DNA of 64,000 nucleotides from Burkholderia catarinensis (GTDB lineage: Bacteria > Pseudomonadota > Gammaproteobacteria > Burkholderiales > Burkholderiaceae), in assembly GCF_001883705.2 (NCBI RefSeq), contig NZ_MDEQ02000008.1, forward strand, positions 124,001 through 188,000. The letters run 5' to 3'. Below, in pieces: positions 8,125 to 17,677 of the stretch. Within the stretch, counting starts at the first letter, position 1. Each line of letters opens with the position of its first letter. Both the position numbers and the translations under genes were made by a program. The notes under the pieces are model-generated. The model was given only the letters and a program-made list of their open reading frames with translations, did not search any database and was not told the DNA's origin.

Positions 8125-9492
8125 TCAGTTCGTCTCGTAGCGCTGCGACGGGTCGTACAGCGAATCCGGCAGGTCGATGCCGAACGCCTGCAGCCGCTCG
8201 ACGAACTTCGGCCGCACGCCGGTCGCGCAGAAGTGGCCGCGTACCGAGCCGTCGCGGTCCACCCCCGTGCGCCTGAACGCGAAGATCTCCTGCATGTTGA
8301 TGATGTCGCCTTCCATCCCGGTCAGCTCCTGGATGCTGACGATCTTGCGCTTGCCGTCGGTCAGCCGCGCCGCCTGCACGACCACCGAGATCGCCGACGC
8401 GATCTGCTGGCGCATCGTCTTCGGCGGCAGCGACAGGCCGGAGACGCTGATCATGTTCTCGAGTCGCGTCAGCGCATCGCGCGGCGTGTTCGCGTGGATC
8501 GTCGCGAGCGAGCCTTCGTGGCCGGTGTTCATCGCGTTGAGCATGTCGAGCGCCTCGGCGCCGCGCACTTCGCCGAGGATGATCCGGTCCGGGCGCATCC
8601 GCAGCGCGTTGCGCACCAGCGTGCGCTGCGTGATCTCGCCCTTGCCCTCGATGTTCGGCGGGCGCGTTTCGAGCCGCAGCACGTGCGGCTGCTGGAGCTG
8701 CAGCTCGGCGGCGTCCTCGATCGTCACGATCCGCTCGTTGCGCGGAATGTAGCCGGACAGGATGTTGAGCAGCGTCGTCTTGCCGCTGCCCGTGCCGCCC
8801 GACACCAGCACGTTCACCTTCGCGCGCGACAGCGCGTCGAGCAGTTCGGCCATCGGCGGCGTGAGGCTGTGGAAGCGCACGAGGTCGTCCATCTTCAGCG
8901 GGTTGACCGAGAAGCGCCGGATCGACATCAGCGGCCCGTCGATCGCCGACGGCGGGATGATCGCGTTCACGCGCGAGCCATCCGGCAGCCGCGCATCGAC
9001 CATCGGGCTCGATTCGTCGATGCGGCGCCCGACGCGCGACACGATCTTCTCGATCACCTTCATCAGGTGCGCGTCGTCGTAGAACGTCACGTCGGTCAGT
9101 TCGAGCTGGCCGCAGCGCTCGACGTAGACCTGCCGGTACGTGTTCACGAGGATGTCGGAGATGCCGGGGTCGCGCAGCAGCGTTTCGAGCGGGCCGAAGC
9201 CGAACATCTCGTCGTACACGTCGATCGCGAGCTGCCGGCGCTCGATGTCGTTCGCGGGCATCCGCTCGTCGTCGAGGATGCGCGAGATCAGCGCGGAGAT
9301 TTCCTGCCGGACCTGATCCAGCGGTAGCCGCGACAGGCGCTCCAGCTCGACGCGCTCGAGCACGGCCAGGTGAATTTCGCGGCGCAGCTTTTGGTACGCG
9401 TCGCGTACCGACGAATGCGCCGGGCCCGCGGGTTCGCTGCTCGCCGTCAGCGACGGCGTCCGGTGCAACGACATCTGTTCGCGCAATGACAT
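8125..9492 (-). CDS. tadA: Tad secretion ATPase TadA/CpaF
   Basis: A 455-residue hexameric secretion ATPase of the VirB11/GspE superfamily. Walker A is GGTGSGKTT at 232-240. The Walker B and His-box region reads [27 protein letters not shown]. The N-terminal domain carries [20 protein letters not shown], typical of CpaF. It powers pilus assembly through TadB and TadC at the inner membrane. The gene lies 31 bp before tadB and 19 bp after tadZ. Confidence 0.95.
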   Translation of the reverse strand: MSLREQMSLHRTPSLTASSEPAGPAHSSVRDAYQKLRREIHLAVLERVELERLSRLPLDQVRQEISALISRILDDERMPANDIERRQLAIDVYDEMFGFGPLETLLRDPGISDILVNTYRQVYVERCGQLELTDVTFYDDAHLMKVIEKIVSRVGRRIDESSPMVDARLPDGSRVNAIIPPSAIDGPLMSIRRFSVNPLKMDDLVRFHSLTPPMAELLDALSRAKVNVLVSGGTGSGKTTLLNILSGYIPRNERIVTIEDAAELQLQQPHVLRLETRPPNIEGKGEITQRTLVRNALRMRPDRIILGEVRGAEALDMLNAMNTGHEGSLATIHANTPRDALTRLENMISVSGLSLPPKTMRQQIASAISVVVQAARLTDGKRKIVSIQELTGMEGDIINMQEIFAFRRTGVDRDGSVRGHFCATGVRPKFVERLQAFGIDLPDSLYDPSQRYETN

Positions 9493-9511
9493 GATCGGTT
9501 CCCCGAAAGAG

Positions 9512-10720
9512 TTACATGGACTTGAGCTTCGGCGTGGCCTTGCGGCCGAAGAGCCTGGACATCAGCGGTTCGCTGCGCGCCGCGCTGCGTCCCGCGCGCA
9601 CTTCCCCGTCGACGAGCTGTTTCGCGCAACCCTGCAACGCACGCACGACCGCCGTGCCGCGTGCGAGCCGCGACACCGGGTGGCCCTGGTTGATCGCTTC
9701 GAGCACGGTGTCGGCGTCGTCGGGAATCGTGCACGCGGCATGCAGGCCGAGCACTTCCTCGAGCGCGGCGCGGGTCCGGTCGCTCGCGCGCGTCGCGCGG
9801 TTCACGATGAGCCGCATCTGGTCGGTCGAGTAGCCGAGCGACACGAGGATCTCCAGCAGCCGGCGGCCGGCGCGCACATGCGGCATCGCGGGCTGCAGCA
9901 CGAGCTGGATCTGGTCGCTGCGATCCAGCGCGACCATCGACAGCGGGTTGATGCCGACGCCGAGGTCGAAGATCACGAAGTCGTAGCGCGGCGCAGCGAC
10001 GCCCAGGATCCATTCGAGCGCGTCCTCGCGCATCTCGGCGGCCTTGACCGGGTCGCCGGCGCCCGCGAGCACGTGGAAGTTCTCCGTCACGTGCGCGACG
10101 CTCGCGTCGAGAAACGCGCTGTCGAGCCGCTCGATCTGCGCGCACAGTTGCGGCAGCGTCGACGGCGGGGTTTCGTCGCTGACGAGAAACGCCGCGTCGG
10201 CGAACTGCTGGTTCAGGTCGATCAGCAGCACGCGACGCTTGGAGCCTTCGGCGATCTCGTACGCTACGTTGCTGGCCGCGAAACTCGTGCCGGCCCCGCC
10301 CTTGCACGACATGAACGACACGATCCGCGTATCGTCGGTGTCGCGCCGCGTGCTTTGCGCAGCGGCACGTTCGAGCGCGCTGCCGAGCGCTTTCGGATCG
10401 ATCGGCCACTGCAGCACGTCGCGCGCGCCGGCCCGCATCGCGTCCAGCAGCACGTGCGGCGACGCGTCCGCCGTCACGAGGATGCAGGTCAGCCCCGCGT
10501 GAGCGCGGCAGATGCGCTCGATCGCCGACAGCTCGGACGCATCGAGCGACGTGCCGTCGACCAGCAGGATGTCGAACGCGTCGAGCCCGTCGCTGCGATG
10601 CTCGATCTGCGACGGGTGTCCGGTGGCGCGCGTCGCGCGATAGCGTCCGCAGTCGGCCACGTGGCGCGCGATCTGCGTGAGCCGCGCGGTATCGTCGGAA
10701 GCTACGAGGATGTTGATCAT
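9512..10720 (-). CDS. tadZ: Tad localisation ATPase TadZ/CpaE
   Basis: A 402-residue protein with an N-terminal receiver-like domain (ILLVDGTSLDASELS near 51-65) and a ParA/MinD-type ATPase domain. The deviant Walker A is CKGGAGTSFAAS at about 139-150. FVIFDLGVGINPLS is in the Walker B position; catalytic aspartates are partly replaced, as is common for TadZ. It is thought to place the pilus machine at the pole. The C terminus is basic (SRLFGRKATPKLKSM). Confidence 0.9.
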   Translation of the reverse strand: MINILVASDDTARLTQIARHVADCGRYRATRATGHPSQIEHRSDGLDAFDILLVDGTSLDASELSAIERICRAHAGLTCILVTADASPHVLLDAMRAGARDVLQWPIDPKALGSALERAAAQSTRRDTDDTRIVSFMSCKGGAGTSFAASNVAYEIAEGSKRRVLLIDLNQQFADAAFLVSDETPPSTLPQLCAQIERLDSAFLDASVAHVTENFHVLAGAGDPVKAAEMREDALEWILGVAAPRYDFVIFDLGVGINPLSMVALDRSDQIQLVLQPAMPHVRAGRRLLEILVSLGYSTDQMRLIVNRATRASDRTRAALEEVLGLHAACTIPDDADTVLEAINQGHPVSRLARGTAVVRALQGCAKQLVDGEVRAGRSAARSEPLMSRLFGRKATPKLKSM

Positions 10721-10742
10721 GTCGAGTGCCTCGTCTGTTCGA

Positions 10743-11186
10743 TTAATTGCAGGCGGTGCCGCCGGACGCGGAGTTCAGGCTTTCGCGCGGCAGCGTGGTC
10801 GTGAACGGCGGCATCTTCACCGTGACGTTCATGAACGGGATCATCGTCTTGACCGTGACGTTCGTGACGCTCACGGTCACGAACGTGCATGTGTTCACGT
10901 CGCAGCTGGCCGGCGAGTAGTTCACCGACACGTTCGCGGTCGACAGCAGCGGCAGCAGCGCCGTCACGCGCTTCGCGACGCCGGCGGCATTCACGTCGCA
11001 GACCACCGCCGTGCGCGCGCCAAGGCGTACGGCCTCGCTCGCGGTATTCCAGTAGAACAGCACGCGGCCGAATTCGCAGATGCCGATCAGCAGCATGATC
11101 AGGATCGACGCGATCAGCGCGAACTCGACGATCGCCGCGCCGCGCTGGGCGCGCCGGCGTGACGGCGGGAAATGGCGCGCGCTCAT
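10743..11186 (-). CDS. tadE: TadE-like pseudopilin
   Basis: The start at 11186 overlaps the stop of the upstream TadE-like gene in an ATGA arrangement, so the two are translationally coupled. The 147-residue product has a basic N terminus then RGAAIVEFALIASILIMLLIGICEFGRVLFYW, the TadE signature with a prepilin-peptidase site before AAIVEF. The C-terminal part is extracytoplasmic and contains repeated VTV segments. It is a minor pseudopilin assisting Flp pilus biogenesis. Confidence 0.88.
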   Translation of the reverse strand: MSARHFPPSRRRAQRGAAIVEFALIASILIMLLIGICEFGRVLFYWNTASEAVRLGARTAVVCDVNAAGVAKRVTALLPLLSTANVSVNYSPASCDVNTCTFVTVSVTNVTVKTMIPFMNVTVKMPPFTTTLPRESLNSASGGTACN

Positions 11187-11716
11187 GACACTTGCCTCAT
11201 CACGGTGACGATGTTGCTGAAGGTGATCGACGACAGCCCCGGGAACGCCGGGATCGGCTGGTACTGGTAGCCCTTGATCTTCACCTCGACGACGTTGATC
11301 GCGCCCGTTGCCGTACCGCTCGCCGCGTTGTTGTTCGCGTCGTAGGTCGGCAGGTTCGCGAACTGCGACGGGTCGGACGTATCGCCGCAGCCGGTCGTGT
11401 GCTGCGCGTCGCAGATCGTCACCATCGACGTCGTGAGCCCCGGCACCAGCTCGGTGCCGGACGTACCGCACGTCGTGCTGCCGTAGACGACGAGGCACTG
11501 CGCCTGCGACACCGGATACGCGCTGTCGGTCGGCAGCCAGACCGACAGGTAGCGTGCTGCGTCGCGGGTCGCCTTGGTCAGCGTCTCGAACTGGTAGATC
11601 GCGCGGCCGAACTCGGCCACGCCGGTCGCGAGCGTGATCATCGGGATCAGCACGAGCGCGAACTCGACGGCAACCACGCCACGGGTGCGCGAACGGCGAA
11701 ACGGGAGTTTTTTCAT
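11183..11716 (-). CDS. TadE/TadF-like pseudopilin
   Basis: A 177-residue protein: MKKLPFRRSRTRGVVAVEFALVLIPMITLATGVAEFGRAIY gives a basic leader, a processing site before VVAVEF and one membrane helix. The extracytoplasmic part has four cysteines (QCLV, TTCGT, ICDA, GCGD) suited to disulfides. GGAGAG precedes the start. It is the second pseudopilin of the pair; whether it is TadE or TadF cannot be decided here. Confidence 0.85.
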   Translation of the reverse strand: MKKLPFRRSRTRGVVAVEFALVLIPMITLATGVAEFGRAIYQFETLTKATRDAARYLSVWLPTDSAYPVSQAQCLVVYGSTTCGTSGTELVPGLTTSMVTICDAQHTTGCGDTSDPSQFANLPTYDANNNAASGTATGAINVVEVKIKGYQYQPIPAFPGLSSITFSNIVTVMRQVS

Positions 11717-11729
11717 GATCGTCTCTCCG

Positions 11730-13001
11730 CTATTGGACCAGCATCGGGACCTGGGTCCCGGACGCGCTGCCGCTGCCGGGCAAACCGTGCGTCGCGCACG
11801 GACTGTTGGCGGACACCGACGAGCCGAGGTATTCGAGGTGCGCCACGACCGGGCCGCTGCCCGCGCTGAACGGCAACGGATCGAGCATCAGCACGCAATC
11901 CCATTGCGTGACGTGCACCTTGCCGCTGCTGCCGTTCAGCGTCGAACAGTCGCCTTCCGGCGCGAGCGCGACGCGCCGGTCGCTGCCGTAGGTCTGGTAG
12001 TTGCTCGCCGTCGCGGTGCCGTTGGTGTTGATCCCGCTGCCCGTCGGCGGCGCGCCGTCGCCCTGGTAGGACTTGAAGGCTGCGCGGTCGGCCACGAACT
12101 GCGTGTACGCGTCCCCCTTGATGCCGGCCGTTCCGGGCGGCCCGTAGTTCGGGCCGACATACGCATAGCCGGTGAAGTCGGGCTGGCCGCTCGAGCCGTT
12201 CGAGCCGTTCGTATAGATGCCGAAGCGGGTATTCCATGCACGCAGCGACGCCGACTTCAGGCCCGTGGTGGCTAGATCCGGCGGGCTCTTGATGTTGCAG
12301 GTGTTGCCCGACAGCTCGCCGGCGAGGGTCGGTTCGTTCGTCGAGCCGTCGAGTGCCGCCCAGCCGAAGTTGCCGGGCCCGTAGGTCGACGACGAACCGG
12401 ACGGCGACGAGATCCAGTCGCCGACCTTATAGGACGGCGAGCCCGTCGTGCGGCACACGAACACGGGAATCGCGCAGGTCGTCTGGCCGCCGCCGACCGT
12501 CGCGATCGCGCTGGCCGACACTGACGCCGCGTTCGCGAGCTTGGTGCCCGGCAGCACGTTCAGCACCTCGATGAACCAGTGCGCGATGTTGCTCAGCGTC
12601 GCGGTGCACTGCACGTACTTGATGTTCGCCGGCGTCGTGACCGAGTTCTTCGTCAGGAACGGGTTGGTCAGCGAATCGCTGAACGTGACGTTCGCATTGG
12701 TCGACATCTGCACCGACTTGTTCTGGAAAAACACGAAATTCAGGTGGCCGGCGGCGATGCCGTCGGCCTCGGCCACGGACAGGCTGATGGCCGAGGTCAG
12801 GTCGCGCGCAGCCGACAGCGCGCACGCATCGGCGCTGTTCTGCAGTTCGCTGCGCGTGACGTACAGCTTGCCGAGATCCAGCGCGAGGCCGACGAACCCG
12901 ATCATCACCGCCAGTGCGAGACCGACGATGATCGCGACGGCGCCGCGCTGGCGATGCAGGCCGCGACGCGTGACTTTCGGATAACGAGCTGCGCTGGTCA
13001 T
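11730..13001 (-). CDS. tadG: TadG-like pilus assembly protein
   Basis: The start at 13001 is preferred because CAGGGAGAA lies upstream; an ATG six codons earlier is possible. The 423-residue product has a basic leader and the TadG N-terminal helix RQRGAVAIIVGLALAVMIGFVGLALDLGKLYV. SELQNSADACALSAARDL follows, the conserved Tad segment after the helix. The long periplasmic domain is rich in Gly, Ser, Thr and Asn. It anchors in the inner membrane and is required for Flp pilus formation. Confidence 0.88.
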   Translation of the reverse strand: MTSAARYPKVTRRGLHRQRGAVAIIVGLALAVMIGFVGLALDLGKLYVTRSELQNSADACALSAARDLTSAISLSVAEADGIAAGHLNFVFFQNKSVQMSTNANVTFSDSLTNPFLTKNSVTTPANIKYVQCTATLSNIAHWFIEVLNVLPGTKLANAASVSASAIATVGGGQTTCAIPVFVCRTTGSPSYKVGDWISSPSGSSSTYGPGNFGWAALDGSTNEPTLAGELSGNTCNIKSPPDLATTGLKSASLRAWNTRFGIYTNGSNGSSGQPDFTGYAYVGPNYGPPGTAGIKGDAYTQFVADRAAFKSYQGDGAPPTGSGINTNGTATASNYQTYGSDRRVALAPEGDCSTLNGSSGKVHVTQWDCVLMLDPLPFSAGSGPVVAHLEYLGSSVSANSPCATHGLPGSGSASGTQVPMLVQ

Positions 13002-13026
13002 GGCGTTCTCCCTGGGCATGCCGTCG

Positions 13027-13329
13027 TTACTGGGTGGCCTTGCCGATGCCGATCACGAACGCATTGGCGGGCGGCTGGACCTGCTTGAACGACTTGTCGT
13101 AGTTGTCGAGCGCGGCCGCCGCGGCGGCGCCGTCGACACCTGTCGCCGATGCCGATGCCGCGTGTTCGGCGGCATGCGGATCGATGATCTGGGCCTGCAT
13201 CACCGAGCGGACCGAGTCGCCGAAGCGGCTGTCCCACACCGGGGTCGACGACATGCAGCCGGCAAGCGCGAACGCGAGCGGTGCGGCGAGCGCCGTGCGG
13301 CGCACGAATACGAGGTAGGCGGATTTCAT
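13027..13329 (-). CDS. Small lipoprotein of the Tad locus
   Basis: A 100-residue protein starting MKSAYLVFVRRTALAAPLAF with a clear lipobox LAGC (Cys25). The mature part is short and Ala-rich (WDSRFGDSVRSVMQAQIIDPHA, then AASASATG). It lies between the secretin and tadG genes, where CpaD- or TadD-type lipoproteins are found, but is too short for either and I see no TPRs. The segment SRFGDSVRSVMQAQIIDP resembles the pilotin-like lipoproteins of beta-proteobacterial Tad loci. A role in secretin targeting is inferred. Confidence 0.75.
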   Translation of the reverse strand: MKSAYLVFVRRTALAAPLAFALAGCMSSTPVWDSRFGDSVRSVMQAQIIDPHAAEHAASASATGVDGAAAAAALDNYDKSFKQVQPPANAFVIGIGKATQ

Positions 13330-13349
13330 GAGCGTCCCCTTGGATGGCT

Positions 13350-15263
13350 TCAACGATCGGTGGATTCGGATACCGCGCTCACGCGCGCGACCTGCGCTTG
13401 CGCGGCCGGCGCCCGTTGCTTCGGTCGGGCCGCCGGCCGGGCCGGCGTGTCGGGGCCGGCCGCCGCGAGGCGCGCGGCGGCGGCTTCGATATGCGCGATG
13501 CGGGCCGCGTTTGCCGCGTCGGGCTGCGGCACGGCGGCCGCCACCGGTGCGGGTGCCTTCTGCGGCTCGGCCGGCACCGGCGGCTGCGCGTCCGTACCTT
13601 CCGGCGCGCGCGGCGCGGGCAGTGCCGCGGCCGGACCGGCCGGGACTTCCGATTGCGGTGCCGGTGCCTGGGCCGGTGCCTGCGATGCCGGCGCTGCGTC
13701 GTTCGCGGGCCGTGCACCCGGCTTGCGGACGCCGCCGCGGCCTTCCATGTTGCCCGTCGCATACACGTCGATTTCGTGCGGCTTCGAGAAGCTGTCGGTC
13801 GGCAGCGGCACGTCCGCGGTCTGCAGCGGCCTCACGAGGTGCGGCGTGATCACGAAGATCAGCTCGGTGCGGTCCTGCTGGAACGACGTGCTGCGGAACA
13901 GCGCGCCGAGCACCGGCACTTCGCCGACGCCCGGGATCGCCTTCAGCGCACCGGTTGCGTTGTCCTTGATCAGCCCGCCGATCGCGAACGATTCGCCGTC
14001 GCCCATCTGGACCGTCGTCGACGCGCGCCGCGTCGTGATCAGCGGCAGGATCGACACGCCGCCGATGTTGGTCGAGCTCAGCGTGACGCCCGTTTGCGAC
14101 AGCTCGGACACTTCCGGCGCGACCTTCAGGCTGATCCGGCCGTTCGACAGCACCGTCGGCGTGAACTTCAGCGCGACGCCGAACTCCTCTTCCTGCAGCG
14201 TGATCGACGACGTGCCGTTGCCGCTGCTTTGCGGGATCGGGATGAAGATCTTGCCGCCCGCGAGGAACGTCGCTTCCTGGCCGCTGATCGTCACGAGATT
14301 CGGCTCCGCGAGGATCTTCACGAGGTTGTCGGTGTTCTGCGCGTCGGCCGCGATGCTGAACGGCTTGTTGTTCGCCTTGTTGAACATCGCCCCGCTCGCC
14401 ACGCCCGCCAGCAGGTTGCTGACCAGCGCACCGCTCCACGAACCGAACCCGCCCTGGATGTTGAACGCGCTGCCCATCTGGTTCATCAGCGTCTTCGACA
14501 CCTCGGCCACCTTCACCTCGAGCATCACCTGCTGCGGCGACGTGACGTTCAGCATGTTCAGCACCCCGCCGCCCTGCTTGCCGCCCGCGGCCGGGTCGCC
14601 GGCGCTGTCGCCGTAGGCGTGCGCGATCTGCACGGCCTGCTGCGCGGCCTGCGAGCTCGACACGGTGCCCGACAGCACGATCGTGCCGGCCGCGGTCGTC
14701 ACGCGGACGTCGCGCTCGTTCGGCATCAGTTGCAGCAGCGACGCCTGCAGCCCGCCGGCGTCCGCGCCGACCGCCACGTCGATCACGCGGCAGGTGCCGC
14801 TCCTGCCCTGCACGATCATGTTGGTCGTGCCGACCGACAGCCCGAGGATATACAGCGTCTGCGGCGACACCATCGTTGCCTGCGCAACGGCCGGATTACC
14901 GATCGTCCGATTACGGACCGGCTCCGGCATCGGCACCAGCAGCGACTTGCCGAGCGGCACGCTGACGCTGGTCGACTCGCGCACCGCGCCGACGCAGTTC
15001 GGCCCGTGCAACGGCCCCGCCGACGCAGCGGCCGCGGCGGCCGGTGCCGGCGCCATGCTGATCGTCATCTGCACGGGCCCCTTGCCGACCGCTGCCGGCG
15101 CGCTGGCGCCGCCCTTCGTCAGCACACCCGCTTCGATGCCTTCCTGGGCCAGTGCGCCATAGACGGTCAGCCATCCCGAACAGAGGATCGCGGCCATCAT
15201 CGTGCCCCGTGCGACGCGCGTCCGCAGTGGGCCGGTACCTGTGCATTGCGGTTTGATCTTCAT
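13350..15263 (-). CDS. rcpA: Tad outer-membrane secretin RcpA/CpaC with a long Pro/Ala tail
   Basis: A 637-residue protein with GGGGGATC upstream of the start. After a signal sequence (residues about 18-40) comes the N-terminal SVPLGKSLLVPMP pilus/BON-like region, then the secretin domain with VMLEVKVAEVSKTLMNQMG, GVSILPLITTRRASTTVQMGDGESFAIGGL and VPVLGALFRS..DRTELIFVITPHLVRPL. The family usually ends soon after that. Here about 130 more residues follow, dominated by Pro, Ala and Gln. The protein forms the outer-membrane pore for the Flp pilus. Confidence 0.92.
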   Translation of the reverse strand: MKIKPQCTGTGPLRTRVARGTMMAAILCSGWLTVYGALAQEGIEAGVLTKGGASAPAAVGKGPVQMTISMAPAPAAAAAASAGPLHGPNCVGAVRESTSVSVPLGKSLLVPMPEPVRNRTIGNPAVAQATMVSPQTLYILGLSVGTTNMIVQGRSGTCRVIDVAVGADAGGLQASLLQLMPNERDVRVTTAAGTIVLSGTVSSSQAAQQAVQIAHAYGDSAGDPAAGGKQGGGVLNMLNVTSPQQVMLEVKVAEVSKTLMNQMGSAFNIQGGFGSWSGALVSNLLAGVASGAMFNKANNKPFSIAADAQNTDNLVKILAEPNLVTISGQEATFLAGGKIFIPIPQSSGNGTSSITLQEEEFGVALKFTPTVLSNGRISLKVAPEVSELSQTGVTLSSTNIGGVSILPLITTRRASTTVQMGDGESFAIGGLIKDNATGALKAIPGVGEVPVLGALFRSTSFQQDRTELIFVITPHLVRPLQTADVPLPTDSFSKPHEIDVYATGNMEGRGGVRKPGARPANDAAPASQAPAQAPAPQSEVPAGPAAALPAPRAPEGTDAQPPVPAEPQKAPAPVAAAVPQPDAANAARIAHIEAAAARLAAAGPDTPARPAARPKQRAPAAQAQVARVSAVSESTDR

Positions 15264-15358
15264 TTTGTTTGATCCCCCGAGAGACCGGCGCCGTGCCGGT
15301 TGTCGACTTCCAAGGCCGCCGTGCCCTGCTGGCGGCCGATCTGTTTATCTGGCTTGCT

Positions 15359-16198
15359 TCAGAAACATTCGACGCTGCCCTTCACACCGGTCAGCACGCC
15401 GACGCAGTCGCGCCGCGCTTCCGGCGCCGCATGCGACGCAACGCGCACGCGCACCGTCCGCACGTGGGCGGGCGCCGGCGGCGCTTCGGGTGCCGGTTCC
15501 TTGCCGAGCAGCGTCAGCTTGGTCGCGCCGCCGGTGGTCAGCGTCTTCTGGTCGACCTGGTTGCGCAGCACGAGCGACAGCGTGCCGACGCTGCGCGCGA
15601 GGTCGAGCCGCTCGGCCTGGTCGGGCGTGACTTCCAGCGTGACCGCGTTGACGACCTTCGGCGCCGTGTCGTCGCGGCTGACCTGCTGCGCGACGGCGAG
15701 CACGAGGATGTGCTCGAGCACGATCTTGGAGATGCTCTGCCCGTCGGTCTTGCCCTGCTGCTCCTGCGTGTTGACGATCACGTCGACGTAGTTGCCCGGC
15801 AGCGCGAAGCCCGCGACGCCGACCACGTCGTTCACGCGCACCGTGATCGCGCGGCTGCCGTCGGCGATCACCGCGGACAGCCCGCCCTTCGTGCCGACCG
15901 GCGCGAGCTTCGACTCGGTCACCGGCTCGTCCCGCGACAGGCTGGCGCGCACGACGCGCCCTTCGAGCGCCTTGGTATCGGTGAACGCGCCGGTCGGCAC
16001 GCTGCCCGACGGCCAGCTGATCATGCGGATCTGGTTCGGCCCGAGCGGTTCGCCCAGGTTCAGGTCGGTGGCCGCCACCGCAACCGGCGTGACCGAGCTC
16101 GTGGATGTCTGCATCAGCCAGTGGGACGCGAACACGACCGCGGCAAGACCCGCGACCATCGCGACGACCAGCATCATGACCGCTCGACTGTTTTTCAT
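15359..16198 (-). CDS. cpaB: Flp pilus assembly protein CpaB/RcpC
   Basis: The start at 16198 has GAGGAG seven bases upstream. The 279-residue product begins with a membrane anchor (MKNSRAVMMLVVAMVAGLAAVVFASHWLM). An SAF-like domain follows (VAATDLNLGEPLGPNQIRMISWPSGSVPTG) and then the RcpC/CpaB region with GSRAITVRVNDVVGVAGFALPGNYVDVIV. It ends with two cysteines in the last 20 residues. It acts in the periplasm with the secretin encoded immediately downstream. Confidence 0.92.
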   Translation of the reverse strand: MKNSRAVMMLVVAMVAGLAAVVFASHWLMQTSTSSVTPVAVAATDLNLGEPLGPNQIRMISWPSGSVPTGAFTDTKALEGRVVRASLSRDEPVTESKLAPVGTKGGLSAVIADGSRAITVRVNDVVGVAGFALPGNYVDVIVNTQEQQGKTDGQSISKIVLEHILVLAVAQQVSRDDTAPKVVNAVTLEVTPDQAERLDLARSVGTLSLVLRNQVDQKTLTTGGATKLTLLGKEPAPEAPPAPAHVRTVRVRVASHAAPEARRDCVGVLTGVKGSVECF

Positions 16199-16233
16199 GG
16201 CAATGCTCCTCGACGAATCGTGAAAGAAACGGC

Positions 16234-17634
16234 TCAACCGGTGATGAACGTACGGCCACCGCGCTCGACGGGCGGCGGATGGCTGCTGTCCCGTTCAGGC
16301 GCAGCGCCGAAATAGCTGGCCCATGCGTCGTACAGCGCGTCGTGCGTCACCTCGGGCGGATCGCCGCGATACCGCGCGCCGGCGGCGACAAGGCGCAGCA
16401 GGTCGATCGGAAAACACGCGAGAAACGCCTTGCCGGTCGGCAAATGCAGCCGGTGCAGCAGGAAGTCGAAAGCGTCGCTTGCCGATACGAGGCCCAGCGA
16501 CGCGCAGGCCGCGTCGAACACCGCGCGGTAGTCGTCGATCGACATCGGACCGATGTGAAGCTTCGAGCCGAGGCGGCGCAGGAACGCGTCGTCGCAGAAC
16601 TGTTCCGGCGCCAGGTTGCTCGAGAACACCGGCCAGACGTCGAACGGCAGCACGAAGCGGTTGCCGGATTCGAGCGTCATGAAATCGACGCCGCGATCGA
16701 GCGGGCGCAGCCACCGATTGAGCAGGTCGCGCGGCTCGACGCGCTGGCGGCCGAGATCGTCGACGACGTACATGCCCATGTTCGCCTTCATGTGCGGCGG
16801 CGCCTGGTAGAAGCCCGCGACTTCGTCGCGGCGCAGGTCGAGCTCGGCAAGTGTCAGTTCGCCGCCGGACATCACGACCGGCCGCCGGCACAGGCGCCAG
16901 CGGCGATCGACCGACTGGCCGCCCGGTTGCGATGCCGCGTCGACATGCACGAGCGGATCGTGGATCTGGATCACTTCGCCGGCCACGCAGATTGCGTGCG
17001 GCACCGGCACGTAACCGTGCATCAGCGTGCCGAGCCGCTCGGCGAGGAAGGTCTTGCCGCTGCCGGCCGGGCCGTAGATCAGCAGCGGACGGCCGGCGTT
17101 CAGCGCCGCGGCCGCCGCGTCGAGGATCGACGTGTCGATCACGATCCCCTCGAACGCGGCCCACACGTCGCTCTGGCCGATGTGCAGCTTGCGGACCGAA
17201 TGGGCAGCCACGCATTCGAGATATGCATCGAGCGTCACCGGCGCGGGCCCGCTGTAGCCGCTGCGCACCCGCTCCTCGAACGCGAGCACGCGGCCCGCGT
17301 CGGTCAGGCGGAACGTCACGTCGAGATCCGTCGCGCCGCGATGGGTCAGCTCGACGAGATGCTCGCGCACCAGGAACGCGAAGACGTCGTCGAGCACCGC
17401 GAGCGGCAGGCAGTGCCGCTCGACCAGGTCGCCGTACGACGGGCGGCCGAGCATCAGCGTCGACTTCAGCACGAGCCCGGCGACGAACGTCTTGCTCAGT
17501 CCGGTTTCGTCGAGCGAGCGCGGCGCCGCCGGCAACTGCATGCCCGTCTTCGTACGGGCCTCCCGCGACGGCAACGGATCGGGCAGGTGGGTCACCTGTG
17601 CGTCGCGTCTCGGTTCGGTGTGGTTCGTGTTCAT
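16234..17634 (-). CDS. Additional P-loop ATPase of the Tad locus
   Basis: A 466-residue protein of uncertain role. The Walker A motif is GPAGSGKT at 188-195 and Walker B is MYVVDDLG near 293. The N-terminal half (TGLSKTFVAGLVLKST..DVTFRLTDAGRVLA) looks like a winged helix. The AAA part resembles the MoxR/midasin group: FDVWPVFSSNLAP in the sensor region and a Leu-rich lid. It lies in the operon between cpaA and cpaB. Canonical Tad loci have only TadA and TadZ ATPases, so this is a third one. Its placement suggests regulation or quality control of pilus assembly, but I cannot name the function. Confidence 0.8.
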   Translation of the reverse strand: MNTNHTEPRRDAQVTHLPDPLPSREARTKTGMQLPAAPRSLDETGLSKTFVAGLVLKSTLMLGRPSYGDLVERHCLPLAVLDDVFAFLVREHLVELTHRGATDLDVTFRLTDAGRVLAFEERVRSGYSGPAPVTLDAYLECVAAHSVRKLHIGQSDVWAAFEGIVIDTSILDAAAAALNAGRPLLIYGPAGSGKTFLAERLGTLMHGYVPVPHAICVAGEVIQIHDPLVHVDAASQPGGQSVDRRWRLCRRPVVMSGGELTLAELDLRRDEVAGFYQAPPHMKANMGMYVVDDLGRQRVEPRDLLNRWLRPLDRGVDFMTLESGNRFVLPFDVWPVFSSNLAPEQFCDDAFLRRLGSKLHIGPMSIDDYRAVFDAACASLGLVSASDAFDFLLHRLHLPTGKAFLACFPIDLLRLVAAGARYRGDPPEVTHDALYDAWASYFGAAPERDSSHPPPVERGGRTFITG

Positions 17635-17677
17635 GGTCGTTCCGTCCTCGTTGCGGGTTCGTCGCGGGTTCGTCTCA

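Noticed and set aside
6036..8276. Plus-strand 746-codon frame over tadC and tadB
   Set aside because: Composition is Arg/His/Gln-rich without domains; tadC and tadB motifs are on the other strand.
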